Counted from the first letter of the stretch, positions 1 through 9,780 are shown. The stretch is 64,000 nucleotides of DNA from Fischerella muscicola SAG 1427-1 = PCC 73103 (GCF_000317245.1 NZ_AJLJ01000182.1:1-64000), one strand, 5' to 3'. A program made the numbers and translations. Notes: generated from the letters alone by a model not told the origin.

Positions 1-162
1 GGTGGGGCCCCCTCTGGTGATAAGGGGTAGGGGTAACGGGGATTGGTTATTCTCCCTGCTCCCTTGTCCTCCTTGTCCACGCCACATGCTACAACGGAGG
101 GAACCTCCGCAACGCAGTGGCTCCCCTTGTCCCCCTTGTCCCTATTCCCCGATCCCCTCTCT
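1..162. repeat. Non-coding repeat-rich left edge
   Basis: This low-complexity stretch is rich in CCCCTTGTC- and CCTTGTCC-like runs and lies downstream of the minus-strand kinase gene. Positions 78-126 hold a repeat (reverse strand: GGGGAGCCACTGCGTTGCGG, then GTAGCA and TGGCGT) that recurs in degenerate form at about 54531-54690. Such extragenic repeats are common in Nostocales. I see no gene in it. Confidence 0.6.
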
Positions 163-2481
163 TCACTGAGCAGTATTAGCGATAGCACCAACTAAATTCA
201 AGTTTTTCAAAATGTCTGTTGCTTGAACTAAATCAGCTTGGGTAACTTTACCAACACGTGACACCATGATGATGCGATCGCACAGGGTTGCTAAAATTCT
301 GGTATCAACTGTCTTGAGAATCGCAGGAGCATCGATTAATACTAAGTCGTAAGTCTGCTCAAAGGACTCCAGCAGTTCTTTCATTCGTCTCGAACTGAGC
401 AGTTTGACTGGATCTTCGGCTGGGGAACCAGCTGTTAAAACATCAATTGAGGGATGAACTGGTTGAATGTAACGTTGATCAGATATATCAGTTTCATCAA
501 GTAACAGCAGAGATAGTCCCCAATCGTTGGAGAGTTCCAAGGTTTTGTGCAAACTCGGTTCTCGCAGATTGGCATCAATTAATAGTACCCGTTTATGCAT
601 ACGAGCAGCACTTACGGCTAGTCCCAAAGCAATACTTGTCTTACCTTCTTTTGGTTGTGCGGATGTCAACATTACAGACTTAGAAGTCGCAGAAGATGTG
701 ATGATTTGCAGGTTTTGATAAGCTATATCTAAGCTTTCGTGGGATGGCCAAGCAGCATATACAGGCAGAGTTTTGGTCTTAGATGTGTCTTTGTCTTGCT
801 CTTTGTGAGAGTGCCATATTCTTGGCAAGTTTAAAAGCTGTTTGTAACGACGAGGTTTGCTGAGTTTTGGAACTGTTGCTAGTAACCGCAGATGTGTCAG
901 TTTTTGTAATTCTTCGGGAGAATAGACAACATTGTCAGATAATTCCCGAATAATTGCTGTTCCTACACTCACTAAAGGTGCAAGGATGATTCCTCCCAAA
1001 ATAAATAATAAGCTGTTGCTACCTAAATCAGTTCCGCGTAGGGGTTCTTCCAAGACTTGCAAATCGGAGCCTGTTTGAGCAATTCTTAATCCTAAAGACT
1101 GTTGCGCTGCGGTCATTTGCTCAAGCTTTTTGCGAGTTGCTTGCACTTCGGGTAACAAACGGTTGTACTCAGAGATGAGGGTAGGATACTTGCTGAGTTC
1201 TGAGCGAACTTGCTTTTCTGATTCCGCCAAACTCTGTTCATTGGCGCGTAGTCCCTCAGCAGTTGTTTGTACCTCGATTAACTGTTGCATGAGCTTTTGA
1301 TCGATTTCTCCTAGCAATCCTTGGATTAACTGGGGTTCTTCTGTTTTTGCTTCAACAGAAGGTTTTTCTTCTGCTAATGCTCGCTTCAGTGCTTCCCACT
1401 TGCTTAACTCTTCCAGCTTAGTGTCAGTTGGTTGTTTGGCTAAGTCTTTGTTAGATAGCGATCGCTCAATTTCTGTTTGTAATAAATCTAGTTGACTTTG
1501 GTGCTGCTGAATCAAGTTTTGGACTACCGGAGAGTCATCTGTAAAGCGTTGGCGTTCCTTACTCAAAGACAGTTCTGTTTTTTGAATTTCATCCAGTAAG
1601 CTTTGATAGCTGTTCGACTGACTCACTGGTGAGGGTGAGGGAAGAGGTATATTTTGGGGAGAATAAGCTATTTCCTTTTGCAGATTTTTATGGCGTGCTT
1701 GGACATCTTGCAATTGAGCGCGAGTAGTTTGTAATTGCTTTTTAACTTCTGCAAGGTTTTCTAGCAGAATTTTACCTTGTACCTCTGGGTCAATTAAATT
1801 GTACTTTTTGCGAAACTTTTCGAGATTTCCCTCTGCTTGCTTGACTTCCTGCTTAATTTTGGTGAGGCGAGCATTCACAAAATTTAGTGCTTGATCAAGG
1901 CGCTGTTTTCGTTGTTTAAGCTCATAATCTTTGTATACTTTTTGGAGAGCTTGTAGAACTTTCTGTGCTTTTACCGGATCATTGCTCTCAAAGGAAAGCT
2001 CAAATACTTGTCCAAAAACTTGATTAGCTCCTCCTCCAGTATCAATGACAGTGATGCCTAAAGGTCTTTTTTGTGGATTTTTATGCTTACCTTTAATATC
2101 TTCAACTGTCAGGTCTGGATACTGAGGATGTAATAAATCTACAGCTTTTTGGATCAGCTTTGAGCTAAATATTAAACCCAATTGAGGATTGTATTCTACA
2201 TCTTTAAATGTCGATTCAACTGCATTTTTATTTGTATTTTTTGAGATGTTACTTGCTGTTTCATCTTCAGCTATATCAGAAGTAACAAGTAACTGCATAG
2301 AGCTTTGGTATGTAGGTTTGGCTTTCAAAGCCAATAGACCTGCAACCGATATCACAACACAGGAAATTCCCAAAATTAAAAAGCGTCTACGAAACAAAAT
2401 TGTAGAGATTTGTTTGATGTCAACCGTGTCTTTTTGGGAAATTAAAACCAGCTTTCCTCTATCCAAACTAGTGTCATTCAC
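163..2481 (-). CDS. Wzc/ExoP-like polysaccharide co-polymerase with tyrosine-kinase domain
   Basis: This inner-membrane protein (772 aa) probably controls chain length and export of a surface polysaccharide. The N-terminal part is a Wzz-type domain with a membrane segment near residues 34-52. A long coiled-coil region follows (about 190-460), with a second membrane segment near 492-513. The C-terminal 170 residues form a CpsD/CapB-type P-loop kinase: a Walker A-like AQPKEGKTS near 608-616, the A' motif VLLIDANLREP near 632, and the Walker B LVLIDAP near 713. The usual tyrosine-rich tail is missing; the protein ends NLVGAIANTAQ. No other polysaccharide gene is visible inside the window, although partners could lie to the left. 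The family call is secure, the substrate unknown. Confidence 0.9.
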   Translation of the reverse strand: MNDTSLDRGKLVLISQKDTVDIKQISTILFRRRFLILGISCVVISVAGLLALKAKPTYQSSMQLLVTSDIAEDETASNISKNTNKNAVESTFKDVEYNPQLGLIFSSKLIQKAVDLLHPQYPDLTVEDIKGKHKNPQKRPLGITVIDTGGGANQVFGQVFELSFESNDPVKAQKVLQALQKVYKDYELKQRKQRLDQALNFVNARLTKIKQEVKQAEGNLEKFRKKYNLIDPEVQGKILLENLAEVKKQLQTTRAQLQDVQARHKNLQKEIAYSPQNIPLPSPSPVSQSNSYQSLLDEIQKTELSLSKERQRFTDDSPVVQNLIQQHQSQLDLLQTEIERSLSNKDLAKQPTDTKLEELSKWEALKRALAEEKPSVEAKTEEPQLIQGLLGEIDQKLMQQLIEVQTTAEGLRANEQSLAESEKQVRSELSKYPTLISEYNRLLPEVQATRKKLEQMTAAQQSLGLRIAQTGSDLQVLEEPLRGTDLGSNSLLFILGGIILAPLVSVGTAIIRELSDNVVYSPEELQKLTHLRLLATVPKLSKPRRYKQLLNLPRIWHSHKEQDKDTSKTKTLPVYAAWPSHESLDIAYQNLQIITSSATSKSVMLTSAQPKEGKTSIALGLAVSAARMHKRVLLIDANLREPSLHKTLELSNDWGLSLLLLDETDISDQRYIQPVHPSIDVLTAGSPAEDPVKLLSSRRMKELLESFEQTYDLVLIDAPAILKTVDTRILATLCDRIIMVSRVGKVTQADLVQATDILKNLNLVGAIANTAQ

Positions 2482-3552
2482 AATCAGAACCCTCTATTTT
2501 AAAACACTATTTTTTAAATCAAGAGTCTTTATTCTTGATTTAAGAAGATTGAATAGTAGGCTGTTGTTAGTAATTACAGCCGACTCAATAACTTATACTT
2601 TTATTTTTCGGAATACAAGTTTAATGACAGTAACCGTAAAATTCGCATTTCAGATATTAAAGGTTATCACTTGATAAACAATTGTATTTAATTCTGATTT
2701 CAGAGTCATGTAAATAGGCATAAATAAGCAAAGAGAAGAGACTCGATAGTTGGTTGAGAATTACCGCTATTTTTAGTTCATATCAACCTAAAGTGATCAT
2801 CCCGAAATCGTCAACCCTATTGGTTAATCTTTACCATTTCCTAATTAGGCGAACTTAGGATAAGTAATGAATTGTTTTTTTGATTTTATACAATACTTTC
2901 TGTTGTTTTACTTTCGGTAAAAATTTTTGCTGATATTTTGTCTCTACTGTAGGCTAAATATTTTTAATGTGACTATTCTTACGTCACATTTGGTATATAA
3001 ATAAACTTAATAAGTCCAATTTGACTTTTGATATAGAAATGAGGTTATGAAGGTGAAATACTTATTATTTCAATCTTTTTTAACTTAGACTTTCAATCAC
3101 CACGGATTCTTGTGAAGCCTAATCACTGGATAAATGACAACATATATAAATTTGAATATTTACTTTAATCAACTATTGAGAATAGAGTGAACTTGTATAA
3201 TAAAACCATTAAATAATAGTTTGCAACGAATTAAGCAAATATAGTTGCTCCCTATACTTTGTATTGTTAGTCTCAAACACAACAATTAAATTACCTAATT
3301 TATTTTATTGATTGCCAAAATAAAATTAAAGATTGTGTAAAGTCATTTATACTTTACGGTTAGTTTTTGTGGTAATTAATGACCACTGCGATGGTCAGTT
3401 ACGGCTAGATTTAAAACGCACCAGGTAGTAAAAGTAAACGCGGAGGGGCGCGGAGTTTAGGTGTCAAAATTTTGCCATGAATCTATGCAATTTTGTACTT
3501 AATCTCGCAAGCGTTTAAATCTTTACATAGGCGTAATACATCCTATGTAACT
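2482..3552. other. AT-rich intergenic region, no gene seen
   Basis: About 1.07 kb between the starts and ends of two minus-strand genes. It is strongly AT-rich with many stops in all frames. It presumably contains the promoter of the Wzc-like gene near its left end. I see no convincing RNA gene, terminator or ORF in it. Confidence 0.5.
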
Positions 3553-4524
3553 TTAACTTGATTTAGATGCACTTGTTGAGATTAATTCTGCTTTTCGCCG
3601 TCTAGGTACTTCATAAGTCATAAAATCATAAGCCATGCTTGTTTTAGGAAAAATAGCACGGGCTTCTTCAAGTAAATCTTTTAACTCTATGCCATTTCCA
3701 GGAGCATAACGAGGGCTAAAATGAGTCATGATTAAGCGATGCACCCCAGCAGCTAAGGCTGTTTGCGCTGCCATAGTAGATGTAGAATGTAAACGTTGAA
3801 AAGCCATCTCAGCATCTTGGTGAGAAAAGGTAGCTTCGTGGATTAATACATCTGCATCCTGTGCTAATTCCACTGCATTCTCAGAATAAATCGTGTCTGT
3901 GCAATAGGCTATTTTGCGTCCAATTTCTGTGGGGCCACAAAAATCTGCGCCATTAAATACCCTTCCATCGGGTAGAGTGACGCTTTCACCACGTTTGAGT
4001 TGACCGTAAACGCGTCCAGGGGGAATTCCCATTGCTTTGGCTCTTTCAATATCAAAGCGTCCCGCTCGGTCTTTTTCTGCGATACGGTAGCCAAAGGCCG
4101 TAATCCGATGATGCAAAGAATTACAGGTGACAGTAAACTCGTCATCTTCGTAAATTAACCCTGGACGGACAGCATGAACCTTGACAGGGTAAGAAAAGTG
4201 TGTATGAGAGTAGCGCAAGGCTGATTGCAAATATTCATTCAATCCGGGTGGGCCATATATATCAATGTGTTCAACATTACCTGCCAAACCACAACTAGCC
4301 AGCAGACCCATTAAACCAAAGATGTGGTCGCCGTGCATGTGAGTAATAAAAATTCGAGAGAGTTGGCTACTTTTGAGTTCACTCCGTAAAAGTTGGTGCT
4401 GAGTACCTTCGCCACAGTCAAATAGCCACAACTCTGCTCTTTGGGGTAATCTGAGAGCAACACTGGAAACATTACGCGATCGCGTTGGTACACCGGAACT
4501 CGTCCCTAAAAATGTTATTTGCAC
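3553..4524 (-). CDS. rnz: Ribonuclease Z (tRNA 3'-processing endonuclease)
   Basis: This 323-aa metallo-beta-lactamase-fold enzyme removes the 3' trailer from tRNA precursors so that CCA can be added. The family signature HMHGDH lies at residues 62-67. Further metal ligands are visible in the LHHR, YCTDT, IHEATF and THFSPRY segments. The N-terminus [14 protein letters not shown] is typical of RNase Z, and the length matches the short bacterial form (about 300-330 aa). It stands alone on the minus strand with about 400 bp upstream and about 1 kb downstream without other large genes. Identification is secure. Confidence 0.96.
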   Translation of the reverse strand: MQITFLGTSSGVPTRSRNVSSVALRLPQRAELWLFDCGEGTQHQLLRSELKSSQLSRIFITHMHGDHIFGLMGLLASCGLAGNVEHIDIYGPPGLNEYLQSALRYSHTHFSYPVKVHAVRPGLIYEDDEFTVTCNSLHHRITAFGYRIAEKDRAGRFDIERAKAMGIPPGRVYGQLKRGESVTLPDGRVFNGADFCGPTEIGRKIAYCTDTIYSENAVELAQDADVLIHEATFSHQDAEMAFQRLHSTSTMAAQTALAAGVHRLIMTHFSPRYAPGNGIELKDLLEEARAIFPKTSMAYDFMTYEVPRRRKAELISTSASKSS

Positions 4525-4636
4525 AGCGTTATACCCGCCCTCCTTTAACCACTCACTGAAATTTGGTGCTTCATTTTATATAGTGGCACAGGACTGACTT
4601 GAAAGTGGGTGTAGGGGTGTAGGAGGAGTCCTATTG

Positions 4637-4816
4637 TCATCGGGACTGTTTTACCAGTTTTCCCGCTTTGTCCTTACTAGACTTGGCGTGATCATTAATT
4701 TTTGATTTGTCTTTGACGATAACCTTGACTCTCACACCAACGCCTTTTTTTACTAAGACGCGGACTTTAACAATGAGATTACCGACTTTGACTAGAACCT
4801 CAACCTTAACCGGCAT
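4637..4816 (-). CDS. Possible 59-aa Val/Lys-rich small protein
   Basis: An ATG at 4816 opens a 59-codon frame ending in TGA at 4637-4639. The first 37 residues alternate valine/leucine/isoleucine with lysine and other polar residues (for example VKVEVLVKVG, VRVKVIVKD). The rest is lysine- and serine-rich and hydrophilic. Such alternation suggests beta-strands and is unlikely to arise from a random non-coding stretch, but no strong Shine-Dalgarno is seen upstream. I do not recognise a family. It lies in the gap upstream of rnz on the same strand. Expression and reality are uncertain. Confidence 0.4.
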   Translation of the reverse strand: MPVKVEVLVKVGNLIVKVRVLVKKGVGVRVKVIVKDKSKINDHAKSSKDKAGKLVKQSR

Positions 4817-4925
4817 GAGTTTTTTTATTCAAAGATTAAAAACATCCCTTTAAAGCTGGCATATATTAATTGGGTTATCAGTCCAATTTCATACAGTCGG
4901 TAAATTTTAAATTGTAATTCAAATG

Positions 4926-6089
4926 TCACGATGAACGAAACAAAACGCGTCCTGGAATTACCTCATCGTTAATCTTGGCATACACCCGCAGACAGGCGGA
5001 CACTTCTCCTGGGACACCACCAAAATCTAGTTGTAAATCGTCTTTTGACCAAGTGTAGATATCGGCGTAGGTTCCCCACAGTGGGCGAATTTGTACCTGA
5101 TAACCAGCATCGCGGGCTTTTTCTACGACACCATCGAGAGTACGACGGGCTTCTTGTTGGAGTTTTCCCCACCAAGAAAAGCGATCGCACGGTGGCAAAT
5201 ATACTAAAGAATGAATCGCCTCATCTAAATCTAATCTAGCCCGGAGTGCGATCGCGGGGTCAGCATTAGTAGTACTAGACACACGCTCGAACCGATCTAC
5301 TAGTGCTGTTACATACTTAGATTTTTCTGCTTCTGAAATCAAAGGTCTAACACCAAAACGGTCTACGCTTTTTAAGGCATGGTGTAAACACGTATCTGTT
5401 TCGATAAATTTGAGACAAATAGATACAATTCCGGCTAACACATCTAACTCCCCACCTCTTTTTTCTACTTGCAACTGTGGATCAAAATCAATCTGATCTG
5501 ATAAAAACAAGCCAGTTGCATAAACACTTCCCTGTAAACCAGGGTAAACAGGTTCATTGCGGCTAAAACCAATTTGTTGCACAGCAAACTTTTCTTCCAA
5601 AGCACCGAACTGACTGACTTCTGCTAAGATGCATTCGCGCCAAGTATGGGCTAGTTTTTCCGGGACTCGTAGCAGCAAGCGTTGAATCTCGTTCCACAAA
5701 TCAAGATCATTGTTGCTATGAAACTGGTACGCACCAATATATTGCAACAATTCTTGATCAGCCAGCAAAGCATCACCGATATGTTTCAGTTTCTGTTCTT
5801 TGGGAATTTCCAACTGAATTGGTTCCAACACATCTTCCCAAGTGGGGGGAGTAATGTAGAGACGCGATTCATCGCGTCTGGGAGTGGGGGGAGTAATTAT
5901 TTCTGATTTCTCTGGTTGCAAAAGTTGATCTAATTCGCGCACAAGTTCCTGACAAGTGCTGTTACCCGGATCTGTTGTATCTTCTTTGAGTGCTTCTTGT
6001 AATTGAGTCCGCAGTCCATATAAACCTAACCGCAGTACCCAAGCTAATTGTGAATCCTCAATTTCCAATAACTTGCTGAGGTGCTGCAT
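4926..6089 (-). CDS. Uncharacterised 387-aa protein of the Hsp70/dynamin cluster
   Basis: I do not recognise this protein. It has no signal peptide or membrane segment and appears mostly helical and soluble. Trp- and aromatic-rich patches occur near the C-terminus (RFSWWGKL, RPLWGTYADIYTW). It is the last gene of a minus-strand series after the dynamin-like and Hsp70-like genes, 146 bp downstream of the latter, so it may be a dedicated partner of that pair. Residues about 65-78 are odd: the segment ITPPT is duplicated around PRRDESRLY. At DNA level a palindrome of the GAGACGCGAT family sits between two identical 15-bp copies (5841-5855 and 5883-5897), an apparent in-frame insertion. The coding call is firm, the function unknown. 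Confidence 0.85.
   Translation of the reverse strand: MQHLSKLLEIEDSQLAWVLRLGLYGLRTQLQEALKEDTTDPGNSTCQELVRELDQLLQPEKSEIITPPTPRRDESRLYITPPTWEDVLEPIQLEIPKEQKLKHIGDALLADQELLQYIGAYQFHSNNDLDLWNEIQRLLLRVPEKLAHTWRECILAEVSQFGALEEKFAVQQIGFSRNEPVYPGLQGSVYATGLFLSDQIDFDPQLQVEKRGGELDVLAGIVSICLKFIETDTCLHHALKSVDRFGVRPLISEAEKSKYVTALVDRFERVSSTTNADPAIALRARLDLDEAIHSLVYLPPCDRFSWWGKLQQEARRTLDGVVEKARDAGYQVQIRPLWGTYADIYTWSKDDLQLDFGGVPGEVSACLRVYAKINDEVIPGRVLFRSS
5841..5897. repeat. Palindromic repeat inserted in frame in a coding sequence
   Basis: Two identical 15-bp direct repeats (AGTGGGGGGAGTAAT) at 5841-5855 and 5883-5897 flank a 27-bp unit. Its core is AGACGCGAT-TC-ATCGCGTCT, a perfect 9-bp inverted repeat. The same palindrome family occurs between genes at 27673-27700 and 43037-43084, with fragments near 22880-22975. 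The added 42 bp equal 14 codons, so the reading frame survives. Confidence 0.8.
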
Positions 6090-6115
6090 GTTCTCTCCAT
6101 TATTTCTGCAAAACT

Positions 6116-6236
6116 GGGGATTGGGGATTGGGGATTGGGGATTGGGGAACTCTTAACGGGGGACAAAGGAGACAAGGGGGAATTATTTAACAAGTCTCTT
6201 ACCACGCTCCCTGCTCCCCGATCCCCGATCCCCGAT
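6116..6236. repeat. Heptameric tandem repeats GGGGATT and CCCCGAT
   Basis: Four exact copies of GGGGATT (6116-6143) and three of CCCCGAT (6216-6236) bracket the gap between the Hsp70-like gene and the next gene. The last copy touches the TGA stop of the Hsp70-like gene (6236-6238). Seven-base short tandem repeats of this kind are a known hallmark of heterocystous cyanobacteria. Confidence 0.8.
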
Positions 6237-9200
6237 CAATGCAATCCGCAAAATGGATCACGTTCTGTTTCGACGTTATTAGATTGAGCTTGGAGGGAAT
6301 CTCGATAAACGCATCCCTCTATTTTGAGACATTCGGGATTTGTTGATGTCCAGTAGGGTACTTCAAAAGCGTGGATTCGCAAGATACCTTGTTTGTTGAG
6401 GGTGACGTAATATTTACAAGGATATTCGGATTTGATTTCTGGTTGGGGAAGTTCACCGATGAGTTCCCATGTGTTTGATTGGGGGTTGCGGAATTGGAAG
6501 TAAAATGTGTGTTTCCCACTGACGGGGAAGGGTGGTAGTTCTGCGATTAATCCTATTCCTTGGATTTGGGTGTCGCTTTCGTTGTAACGAAAGATTTGTA
6601 TTTCTTGATTTTGATTGCTGGAAAATAGTACTGTGTGAGCATCGGTTTTAAAGGCGTTGGCTGATTCAGCGACGTTGACGGCGATATCACAGACGATTTC
6701 TCCATGATCGGAAATTATTGTTTGTATGGCGATCGCTTTGGCTGCATCAAGACATGGTATGTTTACGGGGATGAGATAATGGGGTTTACCTCGTGATAAT
6801 AGTAAATCGATGTCTAGTTTTTGGTTGATTTCAAATTGGACTTGAATGTTGTTTTTGAAGTCTTCTTCGTTCAATCCCAATTTTTTCATCAGGATGTCGC
6901 CGTTGTAGCTACCCCAAAGTTGGAGTTTCATGTTCTCGAAGTCTTGACGTCTGATGTTGTTGGTTAATTGCATTCCCATCCAACGACTACGATATTTGGC
7001 GATCGCATCTTGGGCTTGAAGCTGATATAATTCTTGTCCAGCGTGAAAGATGGGATCGGGACTACCGCCGATGACTTCGCGGACGAAGGAACAGGGAAGA
7101 AAGTAGAATAGGTTTTTGACATCTATATATAGTTGGTTGGCTCCTTTTTTGAGTAAGTCTTTGGCTTGTTGGGGAGAGAAGCTGAGTTGGCGGAGTTTTT
7201 CAGCGAAGCAAGCGCCGGCGGATGTGGCGAGTTTGGTGTATTCTGGTTCAAAGGTGACGCGTTCTTCGTTCCACAGGAAGTAATCTGATTTGCTGAAGAC
7301 TCGGTAGAGTTCGCGTTCGACGATTTCTAAGTTGCAGGTTTTCCCGGAGAGGATTAACCAATCGACTGTTTCGGGGGAGTTAGTGGGATTGACGGATTTA
7401 TTTTTGAAGGCGTTTTCGATTAATCCTTGGGCGATTCCGACTGCTTCCTTAACTACGGGTGCGACTGCTTTCTCAAATTGTTCGACGGTGAGGGTGATAC
7501 TGAGGCGATCGCTAACGCTGCTAGGTAAGGTAATATCGTTGTGGACTAGCAGTTCGGAGATTTTTTGCCCATCGAGGATGAATACTGGTGTATCGAGTGT
7601 TTGACGTTTTTGTCCGAGGGTGAGTTTGGCTGCTTCGGCGTGTTCCCAAAGTGTGTAAAATGTTTGGGCGCGGGATGGGGCGTTTTTCCACCGGGTGGGA
7701 AGGACTTTTTCGGTGTCGTTTAAAGCTTCTTTGTAAGCTTCACCTTCGCGCACTTCGTTATCGACACAAGCGAGTAGGGAACCTGGTTGGAATTTACCAT
7801 TTTGCAGAAAGCGATCGCTCAATTCTTCTGGTTGTACTTTTAAAATATCTCTGGGTAAGGTTTCGTCTACAATGGCAGTTAGTAAACAATCGGCGACTGC
7901 TGCTTTCAATAATAAAAATAGTCGCAGGGTAATTAATTCACCACCCAGTTGCAAATGTCCAGAGGAACCAAGTAGTTTGGGTGTAAGTTTATAGTAGCGT
8001 CCGCCGTCGCCTCGGTCTTCTCCCGGTTCAAAGGGATTGATTTCTTCCAGAGAAAGACGAATCAAGGCTAAATCGGTAGTTCCACCACCAATATCCAACA
8101 CCATAACATTTTGCCACCATTTATCCCCATCCCGGCGACAGCGAGTTTTGAAAGATTCGATTCCTAAATTTAAATCGCCGCCAAATTCTCGCCAGAGGAA
8201 AAATATTGCCACAGAAACAGCTTCATCATAAGCCATTTGTACATCTTCAATATCTAGCTGTTTCACCAACTGTTCAATTTCACGACGAACAAAAGGCGAA
8301 GCAATCGTGGGGTAAGTCACCACCGTGCGGTAAAATTTACCTTGGGAACATTTGCCCGAACGCTGGCGATATTTTTCAGTTAACTCGATTAATTGAGCAT
8401 ACGCCGCTTGCAATAGCTTGTTAACAGGAATAGAATCTTCTTTCTCATTGAGAGTAATTTGAAAAGAACGTTCTTGTCCAAAATAACGTTTTGGTGAATG
8501 CAGAAATCTGCTATCAATTCCCTCACCTTGTCTAATCGCATCCAAACGGTGTTGTTTAGCTTGTTCACCCAAACTCACTTTGACTTTGAGCGGATCATTT
8601 GTTGGTAAAAACGGTTCTAAACCAATAACTTCCAACTCGCTCGCAATTTCATTCAAACGTCGGTCTTTATCCAACTCTACCGAGATCAAACTTTGCCATT
8701 CCAGAGGCGGAACCCGAAACACTTCATGATAAATTTGATTTAAACGTTTACTAGCAGCCCGACGAAACCAAGGTAAACGCTTACTCAAAGCAATTTCAAT
8801 TTGCCGAATCGCTTCTAAAAACTGCTCTCCATTTAAATTCCGCAAATTAACATTACTATCAACCTGGACATTTTTACTCACTTCGATTAAAAATCTTTGC
8901 CATTCTTGCATCCAAGCATCCTGAGTGACACCAGCTATATTATCTACAGGACGTTGAGTTAACCATGTCGATAAGCGATCGCGTAACCTCGCTTCTTGTT
9001 CACTAGGTAAACTATGGGGTGTCACAATCACCTTTGGATCATACAGCGTCACTGTCGAATTAGAAGTACCAAAATCAATCGCAAACCAACCAGGATAGGT
9101 AATTTCCGGTTGATTTTCAACTTGTGTCACTGGTACTTCAGCAGGTAACTTTACTTGTTCATCCGGTAAAGTTTGGGGTGCTGTAGTTTTAAAAGAGTTT

Positions 9201-9655
9201 AAGACTGAATCGGTAAAAGACATGAGTGGATTTTTGATTGAATAATCTTTGATGGGATAAGTCCAGATATTGCACTCAGCAGTCGTTTGTTTACTAATAG
9301 ATAAAAGCGGTTCACCCGTTGCACCTGATTCAAAATATTCGATAATTACTTGCAAGTTACAATTAACACCTATTGGTAAAGGTTCATTCCAGCGACAATC
9401 ACTTTGTCTTAATCGCTGGGGAGTACTCAATTGTAAAAGCTTGTGCGTACCAAAGTTTACACTTTTATAAGCCGATTGCATGGCGATCGCCAATTCTTCT
9501 GGTACACCAGCAACAAATATATTAATACGGAAAATATGAGGAAAATGCGGATTAGGAACAGGTTTAATTTCAATTGCTGGTAATAGTAATAAAGATGGAT
9601 CGTTGGGATGTGTACGTAGTTGGTAACGGTTAAAAAGTTCTATCTTGATTGGCAT
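6236..9655 (-). CDS. Large Hsp70-like (actin-fold) ATPase, SrfB-like architecture
   Basis: A 1139-aa protein with an Hsp70/actin ATPase core set inside long extra regions. Residues 1-185 precede the core. The phosphate-1 loop DFGTSNS lies at 194-200, connect-1 is MAYDEAVS near 475-481, and the phosphate-2 loop DIGGGTTD is at 521-528. The adenosine loop WLILSGKTCNLEIVE follows. About 170 residues between phosphate-1 and connect-1 have no counterpart in DnaK. The C-terminal part (about 850-1139) is not a normal substrate-binding domain and may be beta-rich. Known SrfB proteins are also long Hsp70-like proteins encoded beside a dynamin-like protein (SrfC); that likeness is inferred from layout. 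The gene starts 125 bp downstream of the dynamin-like gene and is probably co-transcribed with it. No membrane segment is evident. Confidence 0.88.
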   Translation of the reverse strand: MPIKIELFNRYQLRTHPNDPSLLLLPAIEIKPVPNPHFPHIFRINIFVAGVPEELAIAMQSAYKSVNFGTHKLLQLSTPQRLRQSDCRWNEPLPIGVNCNLQVIIEYFESGATGEPLLSISKQTTAECNIWTYPIKDYSIKNPLMSFTDSVLNSFKTTAPQTLPDEQVKLPAEVPVTQVENQPEITYPGWFAIDFGTSNSTVTLYDPKVIVTPHSLPSEQEARLRDRLSTWLTQRPVDNIAGVTQDAWMQEWQRFLIEVSKNVQVDSNVNLRNLNGEQFLEAIRQIEIALSKRLPWFRRAASKRLNQIYHEVFRVPPLEWQSLISVELDKDRRLNEIASELEVIGLEPFLPTNDPLKVKVSLGEQAKQHRLDAIRQGEGIDSRFLHSPKRYFGQERSFQITLNEKEDSIPVNKLLQAAYAQLIELTEKYRQRSGKCSQGKFYRTVVTYPTIASPFVRREIEQLVKQLDIEDVQMAYDEAVSVAIFFLWREFGGDLNLGIESFKTRCRRDGDKWWQNVMVLDIGGGTTDLALIRLSLEEINPFEPGEDRGDGGRYYKLTPKLLGSSGHLQLGGELITLRLFLLLKAAVADCLLTAIVDETLPRDILKVQPEELSDRFLQNGKFQPGSLLACVDNEVREGEAYKEALNDTEKVLPTRWKNAPSRAQTFYTLWEHAEAAKLTLGQKRQTLDTPVFILDGQKISELLVHNDITLPSSVSDRLSITLTVEQFEKAVAPVVKEAVGIAQGLIENAFKNKSVNPTNSPETVDWLILSGKTCNLEIVERELYRVFSKSDYFLWNEERVTFEPEYTKLATSAGACFAEKLRQLSFSPQQAKDLLKKGANQLYIDVKNLFYFLPCSFVREVIGGSPDPIFHAGQELYQLQAQDAIAKYRSRWMGMQLTNNIRRQDFENMKLQLWGSYNGDILMKKLGLNEEDFKNNIQVQFEINQKLDIDLLLSRGKPHYLIPVNIPCLDAAKAIAIQTIISDHGEIVCDIAVNVAESANAFKTDAHTVLFSSNQNQEIQIFRYNESDTQIQGIGLIAELPPFPVSGKHTFYFQFRNPQSNTWELIGELPQPEIKSEYPCKYYVTLNKQGILRIHAFEVPYWTSTNPECLKIEGCVYRDSLQAQSNNVETERDPFCGLH

Positions 9656-9686
9656 TTTTTCAAATATAAAATTTAGTTTTATTTTT

Positions 9687-9758
9687 CTCTGTGTACTCTG
9701 CGTTTCTGCGGTTCAATAAATAATTTATTAACCGCAGAGGCGCAGAGAACGCAGAGAG
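9687..9758. repeat. Inverted repeat between dynamin-like and Hsp70-like genes
   Basis: The arms at 9687-9713 and 9730-9758 are imperfect inverted copies ending in CTGCGGTT / AACCGCAG around an AT-rich loop. One arm recurs at 12729-12755 upstream of the cluster. The hairpin would lie in the transcript between the two genes. It could simply be a mobile extragenic repeat or could affect relative expression. Confidence 0.7.
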
Positions 9759-9780
9759 GAAAGGTGAGAGTTTTATCGAC

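Noticed and set aside
2189-2674. 161-codon plus-strand frame over the start of the Wzc-like gene
   Set aside because: It lies mostly antisense to a confident gene, and its sequence has no domain-like character.
6116-6236. CRISPR array
   Set aside because: The repeats are contiguous 7-mers without spacers.
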